From Raineya orbicola (GTDB taxonomy: Bacteria; Bacteroidota; Bacteroidia; Cytophagales; Thermonemataceae): a DNA stretch of 64,000 nt. Positions 1-8,593 of this stretch are shown one piece after another; the first letter of the stretch is position 1; the number at the start of each line of letters is the position of its first letter. The position numbers and the translations under genes are program-made. Where the stretch lies: assembly GCF_002843425.1 (NCBI RefSeq), contig NZ_NKXO01000001.1:51412-115411 (forward strand). Reading direction: 5' to 3'. The notes below the pieces were generated by a model that was given only the letters and a program-made list of their open reading frames with translations, was not told the origin of the DNA and did not search any database.

Positions 1-673
1 GAAGCAACTCACAGGTATTGCAGTAGCCGAAGGCTACGGATTGAGCGAAACTTCACCTGTACTTACCTGCAACCCTATTGACGGCACCGAGCAAATCGGA
101 ACTATCGGTATTCCTTTGCCGAATGTAGATTTGAAACTTATTGATGAAGATGGCAGAGAAGTACCTATGGGTGAGGCAGGTGAAATCTGTGCCAAAGGTC
201 CTAATGTGATGCTCGGCTATTGGAATCGTCCTGATGAAACTGCCAAAGTCTTTACAGAAGATGGTTGGTTCAAAACAGGAGATATTGGCGTAATGCAACC
301 TGATGGCTTTTTCAAAATTGTAGATAGAAAGAAAGATATGATTTTGGTTTCAGGCTTTAATGTCTATCCTAATGAAGTAGAAGATGTGGTTGCAGGACAC
401 CCCAAAGTTTTGGAAGTTGCCGCTATTGGCGTGCCTGATGCCAAAGCCACTGAAAGAGTAAAAATTTATGTGGTAAAAAAAGACGAAAGCCTCACAGAAC
501 AAGAACTGCGTAAATATTGCGAAGAAAACCTAACAGGCTACAAACAGCCTCGTGATATAGAGTTTCGTAATGAATTGCCTAAATCCAACGTGGGTAAAAT
601 TTTGCGTAAGGTACTTAAAGATGAACTCAAAGCTCAATTGGAAACACAGAGCAAGACAGGTACAAGTTCATAG
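1..673 (+). CDS. fadD: long-chain acyl-CoA ligase, C-terminal part
   Basis: This is the last 223 codons of an AMP-forming acyl-CoA synthetase, which activates fatty acids to acyl-AMP and then acyl-CoA. The reading frame is open from base 2, so the gene starts before the window. Visible family motifs in order are GYGLSET (the AMP-binding core), TGDIG (the hinge aspartate region), VDRKKDMI, and NVGKILRK near the end, which contains the catalytic lysine of the mobile C-terminal domain. An internal TTG at base 41 is not a start, because the GYGLSET motif crosses it. The gene ends just before a strong hairpin and converges on panB. Substrate chain length cannot be read from this fragment. Confidence 0.93.
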   Translation, partial: KQLTGIAVAEGYGLSETSPVLTCNPIDGTEQIGTIGIPLPNVDLKLIDEDGREVPMGEAGEICAKGPNVMLGYWNRPDETAKVFTEDGWFKTGDIGVMQPDGFFKIVDRKKDMILVSGFNVYPNEVEDVVAGHPKVLEVAAIGVPDAKATERVKIYVVKKDESLTEQELRKYCEENLTGYKQPRDIEFRNELPKSNVGKILRKVLKDELKAQLETQSKTGTSS

Positions 674-682
674 GTGTTTCAC

Positions 683-716
683 GCAAAAAACTTCGCCTAC
701 TAGCGAAGTTTTTTGC
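683..716. terminator. bidirectional intrinsic terminator between fadD and panB
   Basis: A perfect 14-bp inverted repeat (683-696 against 703-716) has a 6-base loop, and its arms end in A6 and T6 runs. It serves both convergent genes; the panB stop codon follows directly at 717. Confidence 0.9.
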
Positions 717-1535
717 TTAAAAATAAGACTCTTTTTCGTTGGGAAAATCTTTGTTTTTTACGTCCTCAATATATTTCTCTACGGCTTGATGAATGATGCT
801 ATTCAAATCGGCATAGCGGCGAAGGAAACGAGGACTGAAATCCTTATTGATACCTAACATATCGTGAAGTACAAGCACTTGCCCATCTACGTAAGGACCT
901 GCCCCAATACCTATGACAGGAATACTTACGCTTTCAGCTACTTGTTTAGCGAGCATTGCAGGGATTTTCTCCAAAACCAAAGCAAAACAGCCTAATTTAT
1001 CCAGAAGCATTGCATCTTCTAAAAGTTTTTTAGCTTCGGCTTCTTCTTTGGCTCGGACGTTGTAAGTTCCGAACTTGTAAATGGATTGTGGGGTAAGTCC
1101 TAAATGCCCCATTACAGGCACGCCTGCACTCAATATGCGTGTGATAGACTCTCCAATTTCTGCCCCCCCTTCCATTTTGATAGCGTGTCCGCCTGTTTCT
1201 TTCATAATGCGAATGGTAGATTGCAAAGCCTCTTTGGAATTGCCCTGATACGAGCCAAAGGGTAAATCTACTACTACCAAAGCCCTTTTCACGGCTCGCA
1301 CTACACTGGCGGCGTGATAAATCATTTGGTCAAGGGTGATGGGTAAGGTAGTTTCGTAGCCCGCCATAACGTTGGAAGCACTATCGCCTACTAAAATAAT
1401 ATCAATACCTGCTTCATCAACAATTTTGGCAAGTGAGTAATCATAGGCGGTGAGCATAGATATTTTTTCGCCCTTGTGTTTCATTTCCAAGAGCTTATGC
1501 GTAGTTACCTTTTTAATTTCTGAATGAACTGACAT
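717..1535 (-). CDS. panB: 3-methyl-2-oxobutanoate hydroxymethyltransferase
   Basis: PanB makes ketopantoate from 2-oxoisovalerate and 5,10-methylene-THF, the first committed step of pantothenate and CoA synthesis. The 272-residue product has the family's TIM-barrel motifs: [12 protein letters not shown], the metal-binding GDSASN, DLPFGSY, the catalytic glutamate in LVLEKIPA, and [11 protein letters not shown]. The start at 1535 gives a normal-length protein beginning MSVHSEIKK; an upstream in-frame methionine would add a phenylalanine-rich 23-residue tail unlike the family. The gene is divergent from hisD, with about 120 bp between the starts. No panC or panD is present in the window. Confidence 0.95.
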   Translation of the reverse strand: MSVHSEIKKVTTHKLLEMKHKGEKISMLTAYDYSLAKIVDEAGIDIILVGDSASNVMAGYETTLPITLDQMIYHAASVVRAVKRALVVVDLPFGSYQGNSKEALQSTIRIMKETGGHAIKMEGGAEIGESITRILSAGVPVMGHLGLTPQSIYKFGTYNVRAKEEAEAKKLLEDAMLLDKLGCFALVLEKIPAMLAKQVAESVSIPVIGIGAGPYVDGQVLVLHDMLGINKDFSPRFLRRYADLNSIIHQAVEKYIEDVKNKDFPNEKESYF

Positions 1536-1624
1536 AATGCAGAAAAAATTTGGAGTGCATTTTTCAAAATTGAAAAATTTTTCGCAGAAAAAAATGTTTT
1601 TCAAAAGTTTTTTTACAAAATCTG

Positions 1625-1632
1625 TATTTTTG
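1625..1632 (+). promoter_or_regulatory. Bacteroidota -7 box upstream of hisD
   Basis: TATTTTTG matches TAnnTTTG exactly and lies 24 bases before the chosen hisD ATG. No clear TTTG box is seen about 20 bases upstream, so the call is moderate. Confidence 0.45.
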
Positions 1633-1656
1633 CAATCTGTTCAAAACCTATCGGCT

Positions 1657-2928
1657 ATGCTAAATATTATTCAGAATCCTGCTCGTAAGCAGTGGGAAAC
1701 CCTATTGCAACGTCCTACGGCTCTTTACAGCGATATTGTTGCAAGCGTAGAAAGTATATTAGAAGAAGTGCGTGAAAATGGTGATAAAGCGGTTCGCAAG
1801 TTCAATCAGAAATTTGATAATTATGGCGGTGATTTGCTCGTAAGTGAAGCAGAAATTCAGAAAGCTGTTAAAAATCTTGATAAAAAACTTCGCAAAGCCA
1901 TTGAGCAAGCCTATGCAAATATTTACAAATTTCACGCAAAGCAAGTTGAAAAACCCAAGAAAGTACAAACGATGCAAGGCGTAACCTGTTGGCGGAAAAG
2001 TGTAGGCATTGAAAAAGTAGGTTTGTACATACCTGGGGGAACAGCTCCACTTTTTTCTACGGTGCTTATGCTTGGCGTACCTGCTCAAATTGCGGGTTGT
2101 AAGGAAGTGATTTTATGCACGCCTGCCAGAAATGGAGAAATTCACCCTGCTGTTTTGTTTTCGGCTTGGAAAGTAGGAGTGCATAAAATTTTCAAAATTG
2201 GCGGGGTGCAGGCGATTGGAGCAATGGCATTTGGTACAGAAAGCGTGCCGAAGGTGTATAAAATTTTTGGTCCGGGCAATCAGTTTGTAACCGTTGCCAA
2301 ACAGCAAGTAGCACGCGATGGGGTAGCGATTGATATGCCCGCAGGACCTTCGGAAGTAATGGTTTGGGCTGATGAAACGGCTCGTCCTGCTTTTGTTGCC
2401 GCCGATTTACTCTCACAAGCCGAACACGGCACCGATAGCCAAGTGATTTTAGTTACTCATTCGTTGAAGGTTGCTGAAAAAGTAAGGCAAGAAGTGCAAA
2501 AACAACTACTCACCTTGCCCCGCAATGAAATTGCCGAAAAAGCCCTTGCCCAAAGTAGAATAATTGTTTTAGAAAAGTTTAATGAGGCTTTGGATTTAGT
2601 CAATTTGTATGCTCCTGAACATTTGATTTTAGCTCTTAAAAATGCAGAAAAAGTTGCAGAAAAAATCATCAATGCGGGTTCGGTGTTTTTGGGCAATTAC
2701 ACTCCCGAAAGTGCAGGAGATTATGCATCAGGCACTAATCATACTTTGCCTACCAACGGATTTGCCAAAGCGTATAGTGGTGTTTCGGTAGATAGTTTTG
2801 TAAGAAAAATCACTTTTCAGAAAATTACGCAAAAAGGTTTGCAGAATATCGGTGAAACCATCGCTATTATGGCTGAAAACGAACAATTAGAAGCCCACAA
2901 AAGAGCCGTAACCATAAGATTGGCATAG
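1657..2928 (+). CDS. hisD: histidinol dehydrogenase
   Basis: HisD catalyses the last two oxidations of histidine synthesis, L-histidinol to L-histidine, using NAD and a zinc ion. The 423-residue product shows YIPGGTAPLFSTVLM, FGPGNQFVT, DMPAGPSEVMVWAD, SQAEHGTDSQVIL (with zinc and catalytic residues) and the C-terminal ESAGDYASGTNHTLPT signature. The ATG at 1657 is preferred over an in-frame ATG at 1537, because the extra 40 residues are low-complexity and lie over the promoter-like box. Other his genes occur singly near 44 kb, so there is no his operon here. A hairpin terminator follows. Confidence 0.95.
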   Translation: MLNIIQNPARKQWETLLQRPTALYSDIVASVESILEEVRENGDKAVRKFNQKFDNYGGDLLVSEAEIQKAVKNLDKKLRKAIEQAYANIYKFHAKQVEKPKKVQTMQGVTCWRKSVGIEKVGLYIPGGTAPLFSTVLMLGVPAQIAGCKEVILCTPARNGEIHPAVLFSAWKVGVHKIFKIGGVQAIGAMAFGTESVPKVYKIFGPGNQFVTVAKQQVARDGVAIDMPAGPSEVMVWADETARPAFVAADLLSQAEHGTDSQVILVTHSLKVAEKVRQEVQKQLLTLPRNEIAEKALAQSRIIVLEKFNEALDLVNLYAPEHLILALKNAEKVAEKIINAGSVFLGNYTPESAGDYASGTNHTLPTNGFAKAYSGVSVDSFVRKITFQKITQKGLQNIGETIAIMAENEQLEAHKRAVTIRLA

Positions 2929-2968
2929 CGTTTATTTCTGAAATTTTTAATATTTTCAAGAAAGGAAA

Positions 2969-3034
2969 AGCCACGAATGCACGAATGTTAATTTGTGTTT
3001 AATTCGTGTTATTCGTGGCTAAATTTGTTTTTTT
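2969..3034 (+). terminator. hairpin terminator after hisD built from CACGAAT repeats
   Basis: The arms at 2969-2986 and 3002-3020 pair with one small bulge, and a T-rich run ends at 3034. Each arm contains the word CGAAT twice, so the stem is made of a repeated motif. It may also stop prfA transcription arriving from the other side. Confidence 0.75.
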
Positions 3035-3040
3035 AAGAAA

Positions 3041-4111
3041 TTAGCTTACACCTTCGCTAAGTTTTTCGGCGTTTTCGGCAAGGCGTAGAGCTTCAATAAA
3101 TTGCCCAATATCGCCTGCCATAACGGCATCAAGATTATAGACAGTCATACCGATACGATGATCGGTTACGCGGCTTTGGGGATAGTTGTAGGTGCGAATT
3201 TTCTCGGAGCGGTCGCCTGAACGCACCTGTGATTTGCGTTGCTGAATTAGCTCCTGATTTTGCTTTTCAAATTCTATTTCGTAAAGTTTGGTACGGAGCA
3301 TTTGCATAGCCCGCTCACGATTGGCGTGTTGGGAACGCTCCACTTGGCAAACTACTACAATACCTGTGGGTTTGTGGGTAAGTTGTACTTTGGTTTCAAC
3401 TTTATTTACGTTCTGCCCGCCTGCTCCTCCAGAGCGTGAGGTTTGCATTTCAATATCAGCAGGATTGATTTCAATATCTACTTCTTCGGCTTCGGGCAGT
3501 ACCATTACGGTAGCGGCGGAGGTATGTACGCGTCCTTGTGTTTCGGTAGCGGGTACGCGTTGCACTCTATGGACGCCTGATTCGTACTTCATTTTTCCAT
3601 ACACATCTTCGCCTTTGATGCTCACAATCACTTCTTTGTAGCCTCCTACGGTGCCTTCGGTGTAGTCTAAAATTTCAAAAGTCCAACCTTGGCTTTGGGC
3701 AAAGCGTTGATACATTTCCAGCAAATCACCTGCAAAAAGCGAAGCCTCATCGCCGCCTGTGCCAGCCCGAATTTCTAAAATTACGTTTTTGCTATCGTTG
3801 GGGTCTTTGGGAATGAGTAAAACTTTGATTTCTTCCTCAATTTGTTCTTTTTTAGGTAAAAGTTCGTCTAATTCCAATTTTGCCATTTCACGAAAATCCT
3901 CATCTTTTTCGTTAGCAATGACTTGCTTGGCGTTTTCAATATTGCCTAAAATGAGTTTGTATTCGTTGTATTTATCAACAATTTTTTGTAAATCTTTGTA
4001 TTCTTTGTTGAGTTTGGCAAAGTTTTTCATATCTGCCATAGTTTCAGGCAGGGTAATTTGGTGGCTTACCTCATCAAAGCGGTTTTTGATGGCTTCTAAC
4101 TTATCAAGCAT
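3041..4111 (-). CDS. prfA: peptide chain release factor 1
   Basis: RF1 recognises UAA and UAG stop codons and triggers peptide release on the ribosome. The 356-residue length is typical. Visible hallmarks are the stop-codon-reading tripeptide PAT in [13 protein letters not shown] and the peptidyl-transferase-centre GGQ loop in [16 protein letters not shown]; the N-terminal coiled coil is rich in charged residues. It lies downstream of rpmB on the same strand but is separated from it by a strong terminator, so it probably has its own promoter in the 4112-4146 gap. Confidence 0.97.
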   Translation of the reverse strand: MLDKLEAIKNRFDEVSHQITLPETMADMKNFAKLNKEYKDLQKIVDKYNEYKLILGNIENAKQVIANEKDEDFREMAKLELDELLPKKEQIEEEIKVLLIPKDPNDSKNVILEIRAGTGGDEASLFAGDLLEMYQRFAQSQGWTFEILDYTEGTVGGYKEVIVSIKGEDVYGKMKYESGVHRVQRVPATETQGRVHTSAATVMVLPEAEEVDIEINPADIEMQTSRSGGAGGQNVNKVETKVQLTHKPTGIVVVCQVERSQHANRERAMQMLRTKLYEIEFEKQNQELIQQRKSQVRSGDRSEKIRTYNYPQSRVTDHRIGMTVYNLDAVMAGDIGQFIEALRLAENAEKLSEGVS

Positions 4112-4140
4112 ATGACTTGCAGTTTAAGACTTCCGATAGA

Positions 4141-4185
4141 AAAAAACACAAGAGAGCAAACCTTGCGTAGATTTGCTCTCTTGTG
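4141..4185 (-). terminator. intrinsic terminator of rpmB
   Basis: A perfect 14-bp stem (4147-4160 against 4172-4185) with an 11-base loop is followed, in the minus direction, by T6 (4141-4146). It lies 15 bases after the rpmB stop codon. Confidence 0.9.
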
Positions 4186-4199
4186 AAGGAATTAAAAAG

Positions 4200-4439
4200 C
4201 TAAACGTGTAAAGTACCTTTTTTTGCCGATTCTTTGATAACTGCATCAATACCTTTTTTGTTGATAGTACGCAAGGCTTTAGCAGAAACTTTCAAAGTAA
4301 TCCACTCGCCGAGTTCGGGAGAATAAAACTTTTTAGTGAGAAGATTGATATCAAATCTTCTTTTGGTTTTATTGTTGGAGTGAGAAACATTGTTTCCTAC
4401 TCGGGGACGTTTTCCTGTAAGTTGGCAAACTCTTGACAT
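4200..4439 (-). CDS. rpmB: 50S ribosomal protein L28
   Basis: This is a 79-residue L28 protein of the large ribosomal subunit. It has the family's N-terminal [12 protein letters not shown], followed by [14 protein letters not shown] and a basic C-terminus. The start at 4439 is fixed by this canonical N-terminus and by a perfect promoter whose -7 box ends 24 bases upstream; a longer frame starting at 4493 would run through the promoter. The usual partner rpmG is not adjacent. The short leader and strong promoter and terminator make it a single-gene, highly expressed unit. Confidence 0.97.
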   Translation of the reverse strand: MSRVCQLTGKRPRVGNNVSHSNNKTKRRFDINLLTKKFYSPELGEWITLKVSAKALRTINKKGIDAVIKESAKKGTLHV

Positions 4440-4462
4440 AACCTTTTCAATTTTTAGAAACG

Positions 4463-4494
4463 CAAAGGTAAAAGAAATTTTTATTTTTTCCAAA
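4463..4494 (-). promoter_or_regulatory. rpmB promoter, TTTG-N20-TACCTTTG
   Basis: On the minus strand TTTG (4491-4494) and TACCTTTG (4463-4470) are 20 bases apart, an exact match to the Bacteroidota housekeeping promoter. Transcription should start near 4457, giving a leader of about 17 bases. Confidence 0.85.
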
Positions 4495-4509
4495 AAAAAT
4501 CGTAAATTT

Positions 4510-5418
4510 TTAATCTCTGTAAAAGTTCAAAATGAGAATGAGGTCATCGGCTTCATTGGTAATTTTACGCAAATTATCAAAGGCTTTATCATCACCTTTG
4601 ATGTAAGAAACATTTTCCACTTTGGCGTTCCAGTTGCTTACAATCATTTTCCAAAGTTCGGGAGCTTCTTCGGGAATGGCTAAAAAGGCGTTTTGTACTT
4701 TTTGGCGGAAGCCAGCATCAAGTTCTTTCAAAATAGCGACCGGTCCGTGAGGAATTTCAGGGGAAATCCAAAGGATACGGAAATCTTCTTTTTTATATTT
4801 GCCAGCATTGATTTGGTCTTGCCAAAAGCTATATGCACAGGCTCCTACGGCATTAGTTGTCTTGCTGAGGTGTTCAATAACGTTGGCGTGAGTACCTTTG
4901 AAACTCACATCTTTGAAAATTGTTTCAGCATCAATTTTTTGAGAGTTTAAGTACAAACGAGGAACTAAATGTCCCGAAGTAGAGGCAGCATTGACAAAAG
5001 CCATCTCCAACTTACTACCCATTTTTTTGAGGTCGGAGAGTGTTTTTACTTGCGATTTAGCATTGACGAGCAAACAACTATTATAGGTTTCTAAATTTTT
5101 ATTTTTATCCCCCCGAATAGCAATGACATCAACCTTTCCGTTCAAAGAAGCCATTACATACCCAAAAGGATTGATATCTACCACGTGAATTTTACCACTA
5201 TCTATTTTTTCAAGCATTTCAAAGATGTTTTTCGGATAAATTACTTTCACTGGCATTTGCAATTTTTTCTGTAAATATTCTTGCAGAGGTTTATCTACTT
5301 GCACACCTTGCTTATCCATTTTGGTATGCCCAATCGCTACTATCAACTCTTTGGGAACATTTTGAGCCACAGCCCAATTCCAAAGCACAAAGGCTAAAAA
5401 AGTTGAAATTTTTTTCAT
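4510..5418 (-). CDS. PhnD/PtxB-like phosphate/phosphonate substrate-binding protein
   Basis: This is a 302-residue periplasmic solute-binding protein of the PhnD type, which usually delivers phosphonate, phosphite or a similar oxyanion to an ABC importer. It begins with a signal peptide ([19 protein letters not shown]). The body has family features: a [10 protein letters not shown] start, [10 protein letters not shown], a [17 protein letters not shown] segment typical of the oxyanion-binding region, and VGACAYSFW. No ABC permease or ATPase gene is next to it, so it is an orphan here; the ligand cannot be inferred. The gene has its own -7 box at 5441-5448. Confidence 0.82.
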   Translation of the reverse strand: MKKISTFLAFVLWNWAVAQNVPKELIVAIGHTKMDKQGVQVDKPLQEYLQKKLQMPVKVIYPKNIFEMLEKIDSGKIHVVDINPFGYVMASLNGKVDVIAIRGDKNKNLETYNSCLLVNAKSQVKTLSDLKKMGSKLEMAFVNAASTSGHLVPRLYLNSQKIDAETIFKDVSFKGTHANVIEHLSKTTNAVGACAYSFWQDQINAGKYKKEDFRILWISPEIPHGPVAILKELDAGFRQKVQNAFLAIPEEAPELWKMIVSNWNAKVENVSYIKGDDKAFDNLRKITNEADDLILILNFYRD

Positions 5419-5440
5419 ACAAATTTTAGTTTAGCTTTTA

Positions 5441-5448
5441 CAAAGATA
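5441..5448 (-). promoter_or_regulatory. -7 box for the PhnD-like gene
   Basis: TATCTTTG on the minus strand matches TAnnTTTG and lies 22 bases before the start codon. Candidate TTTG boxes upstream are spaced 24-28 bases away, slightly longer than usual. Confidence 0.5.
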
Positions 5449-5537
5449 CAAAATAACAATATAAAAACTGACCAAACAAAATTATGTTTTTGAGAGTTGT
5501 AATAGCAAAGGCGTAAGTAGAAAAAGAAAAGTATAAT

Positions 5538-5870
5538 TTACCATTTCTTAAACATAAAAAACACGGCAAGAACAATTAAGCCAAAGGCTACCAAATAGTT
5601 CCAACGGATACCTTCTTTCAGGTAAAAGATAGAAAATCCTGCAAAAACTACAAGTGTAATAACTTCCTGTAAAATTTTAAGTTGTGCGGCAGAAAAGTAT
5701 TGATGCCCGTAGCGATTGGCAGGGACTTGTAAGCAGTATTCCAAAAAAGCAATGCCCCAACTTGCTAAAATCACTTTCCACAGGGCAGTTTCTTTGAATT
5801 TCAGATGCCCATACCAAGCGAAGGTCATAAAAATATTGGAAAGCAAAAGCAGAACAATGGTGCGTAGCAT
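5538..5870 (-). CDS. DUF486 (DMT-like) small membrane protein
   Basis: This 110-residue integral membrane protein has four hydrophobic segments and matches the DUF486 family, small relatives of drug/metabolite transporters. The family signature near AWYGHLKF and the central FLEYCLQVPANRYG are visible. Its biochemical role is unknown. It begins one base after the stop codon of the HU-SPOR gene upstream on the same strand, so the two are probably co-transcribed. Confidence 0.85.
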   Translation of the reverse strand: MLRTIVLLLLSNIFMTFAWYGHLKFKETALWKVILASWGIAFLEYCLQVPANRYGHQYFSAAQLKILQEVITLVVFAGFSIFYLKEGIRWNYLVAFGLIVLAVFFMFKKW

Positions 5871-5871
5871 T

Positions 5872-7026
5872 TTAGTATTTCAGTATCCAAGCATCAATTC
5901 CTAATACATTTTTGATTTCCTCTAATTTAGCATCTGCTTCGGGGCGTGAATTGTAGCCACCTACAACCACACGATACAGATTTTTAGCATCAAAAGGCGG
6001 AATGACTCTTACATTATCTACGCCCATTTTTTTAGTTTCTCGGGCTTTTTTATAGGCATTGGCTTGGTTACCAAAACCTGCAATGACAACAAAAAACTGA
6101 TTTTTACGCCCTTCTACCAAAATACCATCACTTTGCGGTTTAGTTTCTTGGTTTTGTTTGGTTTCGGTAGCAGTTTTTATTTCAGTTTCTTGCTGATTTA
6201 CAGAATTTTGAGTATTGGTTTCTGCAATAGTTTTATTTTCAGCAGTATTTTCGTTAGTGGTTTTCGTTGATGTATTTTCTTGTGAAGCGTTGTTTTTGGT
6301 GGTATTGTTTTGTTCTTTGGGTGGTTCTTGTATGTTGTTTTCAGCATTTTGATTATCCGAGAGGGTGTTTTCTTCCTTTTTGATTTCTTCTTTTGGGGGT
6401 TCTTCTTTCTTTTTGCTTAAAAGTTTGTTAAAGGGGTTCAAACTGCTATCTATGGCTACCACATAAATAACAGCCACCACTACCAAAGCCAGTGAGCTAA
6501 TGGCGGCGATAGTTCCCCAAGCCTTTTTGCCTTCTTCTTTGGGCGGGGCTTGAATTTTTTTGGTAGAGCTTTGCGGAGAAGGTTGCGATTTGTTACTCGC
6601 ATCTTTTGTATCAACTAATTTGGCATAAATTTCAGGCAAGCCAAAGCTATCATTTAGAATATTAGTTTGTTTGTTTTGTTTGAATTCTATTTCATCATTT
6701 ACTTGCAAAACCAGTTCCCCTAAATTCTCCAATGCAATACGCTTTTCTATACCCAAATTCATTTTTAGGTTACTTACAAAATTACGGACTTGCTCTTTGG
6801 CTTCCTCAACGGGAATACTTTCTTTTTGAGAAATGTAATGCTCCAAAACCAAGTTGGAGGCTTTGGTTTTTGTATGGAAATTGATATTTTTATTAGGAGG
6901 AGAAAATAAGTGTGTAGCAGGGTGAATTTCAGCACTGGCATAAGAAGTCTGAAAAGTGCCCAAATCTTGCACAACGACCTCTTCATTGTCTTGCAATACT
7001 TCACGTAAATAAGCACCAATATTCAT
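5872..7026 (-). CDS. HU-like (CCDC81-type) and SPOR domain membrane protein
   Basis: The 384-residue product has an N-terminal region (about 1-135) like the bacterial CCDC81-type HU domains found in Bacteroidota, beginning MNIGAYLREVLQDNEEVVV. One transmembrane helix follows (about 170-192), then a long charged, N/Q/T/E-rich linker (200-305) and a C-terminal SPOR domain (about 311-384) that would bind denuded peptidoglycan glycan strands. The topology places the HU-like part in the cytoplasm and SPOR in the periplasm. The role is probably in envelope or division-site organisation, which I infer from SPOR. It is the first gene of a two-gene unit with the DUF486 protein and is divergent from ndh. 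Confidence 0.85.
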   Translation of the reverse strand: MNIGAYLREVLQDNEEVVVQDLGTFQTSYASAEIHPATHLFSPPNKNINFHTKTKASNLVLEHYISQKESIPVEEAKEQVRNFVSNLKMNLGIEKRIALENLGELVLQVNDEIEFKQNKQTNILNDSFGLPEIYAKLVDTKDASNKSQPSPQSSTKKIQAPPKEEGKKAWGTIAAISSLALVVVAVIYVVAIDSSLNPFNKLLSKKKEEPPKEEIKKEENTLSDNQNAENNIQEPPKEQNNTTKNNASQENTSTKTTNENTAENKTIAETNTQNSVNQQETEIKTATETKQNQETKPQSDGILVEGRKNQFFVVIAGFGNQANAYKKARETKKMGVDNVRVIPPFDAKNLYRVVVGGYNSRPEADAKLEEIKNVLGIDAWILKY

Positions 7027-7176
7027 AAAGCAAAGGTTTATTAAACTGCTATTTTATAGATTGTTTATCAAAATAACAAAAAAAATATGTTTTTTTTTTC
7101 AAAAAAAACTTTTTAGGTAAAAAGTTATGAAAAAAATATAGAAATTTAGGAAATTATGGTTAATTTTAACTATTTT

Positions 7177-7184
7177 TACTTTCG
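7177..7184 (+). promoter_or_regulatory. -7-like box upstream of ndh
   Basis: TACTTTCG differs at one position from TAnnTTTG and lies 22 bases before the ndh ATG, in the 180-bp AT-rich divergent gap (7027-7206). No convincing -33 box is seen. Confidence 0.35.
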
Positions 7185-7206
7185 TTATCAAGAAAAATTT
7201 TAAAGT

Positions 7207-8517
7207 ATGAAATCAGCACAAATACCTAATAGCTCTTTTCCGCGTATAGTGATAGTAGGAGGTGGTTTTGCGGGGTTGGAGTTAGTAAAGTCTCTTAAAA
7301 ATGCACCTTATCAAGTAGTATTGATTGATAGGCACAATCATCATACTTTTCAACCACTGCTTTATCAAGTGGCTACTTCGGGTTTAGAAACTTCTTCCAT
7401 TATTTACCCTTTTAGAAAGGCTTTTGGTAAGCAAAATAACTTCATATTTCGCTTAGCAGAAGTACAAAAAATTATTCCTGAAAAACAACTCATAGAAACT
7501 TCAGTTGGGGAGATATACTATGATTTTTTGGTGTTAGCTACGGGGGCAACTACAAACTACTATGGAATGAAAGAAATTCAGGAAAAATCTTTTGCTCTCA
7601 AAACTATTGAAGATGCTATTCGCTTACGCAATCAGATATTGAAAAATCTTGAAGAGGCAGTTTTGGTGAGTGATGAGCAAGAACGTAATAGTCTAATGGA
7701 TTACGTAATAGTAGGAGGAGGACCTACGGGAGTAGAGGTGGCAGGGGCATTAGCTGAACTAAAAAAACACGTGTTTCCCACTGACTACCGAGAGCTAAAT
7801 TTTGTAGAAATGGATATTCATCTTATAGAAGCCTCGCCTAAAGTGTTGGGAGCTATGTCGGAAAAATCTTCTGAAAAAGCATTGAAATATTTACAAGAAA
7901 TGGGAGTAAAAGTTCACTTGGGCGTAGCTGTAAAAAACTACGATGGCAAAGTTGTAGAATTAAGCAACGGCGAAAAAATTATATCACGTACTCTTTTATG
8001 GGCGGCAGGAGTAGCGGGTAATCCTATTGAAGGCATTGCAAAAGCAGTTTTACCCAACGGAAGAGTAAAAACGAACGCTTATAATCAAGTTGAAGGCTAT
8101 GAAAATATTTTTGCTATTGGAGATTTGGCTTGTGTAGTTACTCCTGAAACCCCCAAAGGACATCCTATGCTGGCTCAGCCCGCTATACAACAAGCCAAAA
8201 ACTTAGCCAAAAATTTCAAAAAAATAGCTAAAAAAGAAAACTCACTTATCCCTTTTCGCTATAAAGATTTAGGCAGTATGGCTACTGTTGGTAGAAATAA
8301 AGCCGTAGTAGATTTAAGTTTTGCAAAATTTCAGGGCTTTTTTGCCTGGTTAGTATGGATATTTGTACATCTTATGGCTTTAGTAGGTTTTAGAAATCGT
8401 TTTTTTGTATTTTGGGAGTGGCTCGTCAGTTATTTTAATTATGATAAAAGTAATCGTTTAATTATTGAACCACAACGAACCCAAGAGCATCATATCAATA
8501 AAGAAAATACCCAATAA
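7207..8517 (+). CDS. ndh: type II NADH dehydrogenase (NDH-2)
   Basis: This 436-residue flavoprotein feeds electrons from NADH to quinone without pumping protons. The FAD-binding Rossmann motif VGGGFAGLE is at about 17-25, the NADH-binding motif IVGGGPTGVEVAG at about 168-180, and the second FAD contact in NIFAIGDLACV. A hydrophobic C-terminal stretch (FFAWLVWIFVHLMALVGF) fits the membrane-anchoring amphipathic helices of NDH-2. The start follows an AT-rich divergent promoter region and the gene ends in a hairpin shared with metH. Confidence 0.92.
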   Translation: MKSAQIPNSSFPRIVIVGGGFAGLELVKSLKNAPYQVVLIDRHNHHTFQPLLYQVATSGLETSSIIYPFRKAFGKQNNFIFRLAEVQKIIPEKQLIETSVGEIYYDFLVLATGATTNYYGMKEIQEKSFALKTIEDAIRLRNQILKNLEEAVLVSDEQERNSLMDYVIVGGGPTGVEVAGALAELKKHVFPTDYRELNFVEMDIHLIEASPKVLGAMSEKSSEKALKYLQEMGVKVHLGVAVKNYDGKVVELSNGEKIISRTLLWAAGVAGNPIEGIAKAVLPNGRVKTNAYNQVEGYENIFAIGDLACVVTPETPKGHPMLAQPAIQQAKNLAKNFKKIAKKENSLIPFRYKDLGSMATVGRNKAVVDLSFAKFQGFFAWLVWIFVHLMALVGFRNRFFVFWEWLVSYFNYDKSNRLIIEPQRTQEHHINKENTQ

Positions 8518-8520
8518 TTT

Positions 8521-8564
8521 TTACAAGCGAAATCATCTTTTACGGGGTATGATTTCGCCTGTAA
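8521..8564. terminator. hairpin between convergent ndh and metH
   Basis: A 16-bp stem with one mismatch (8521-8536 against 8549-8564) has a 12-base loop. No long T run follows on either strand, so termination is inferred from its position between two converging genes. Confidence 0.5.
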
Positions 8565-8593
8565 GAGAAACATACATCAGAAACTATTTTAGT

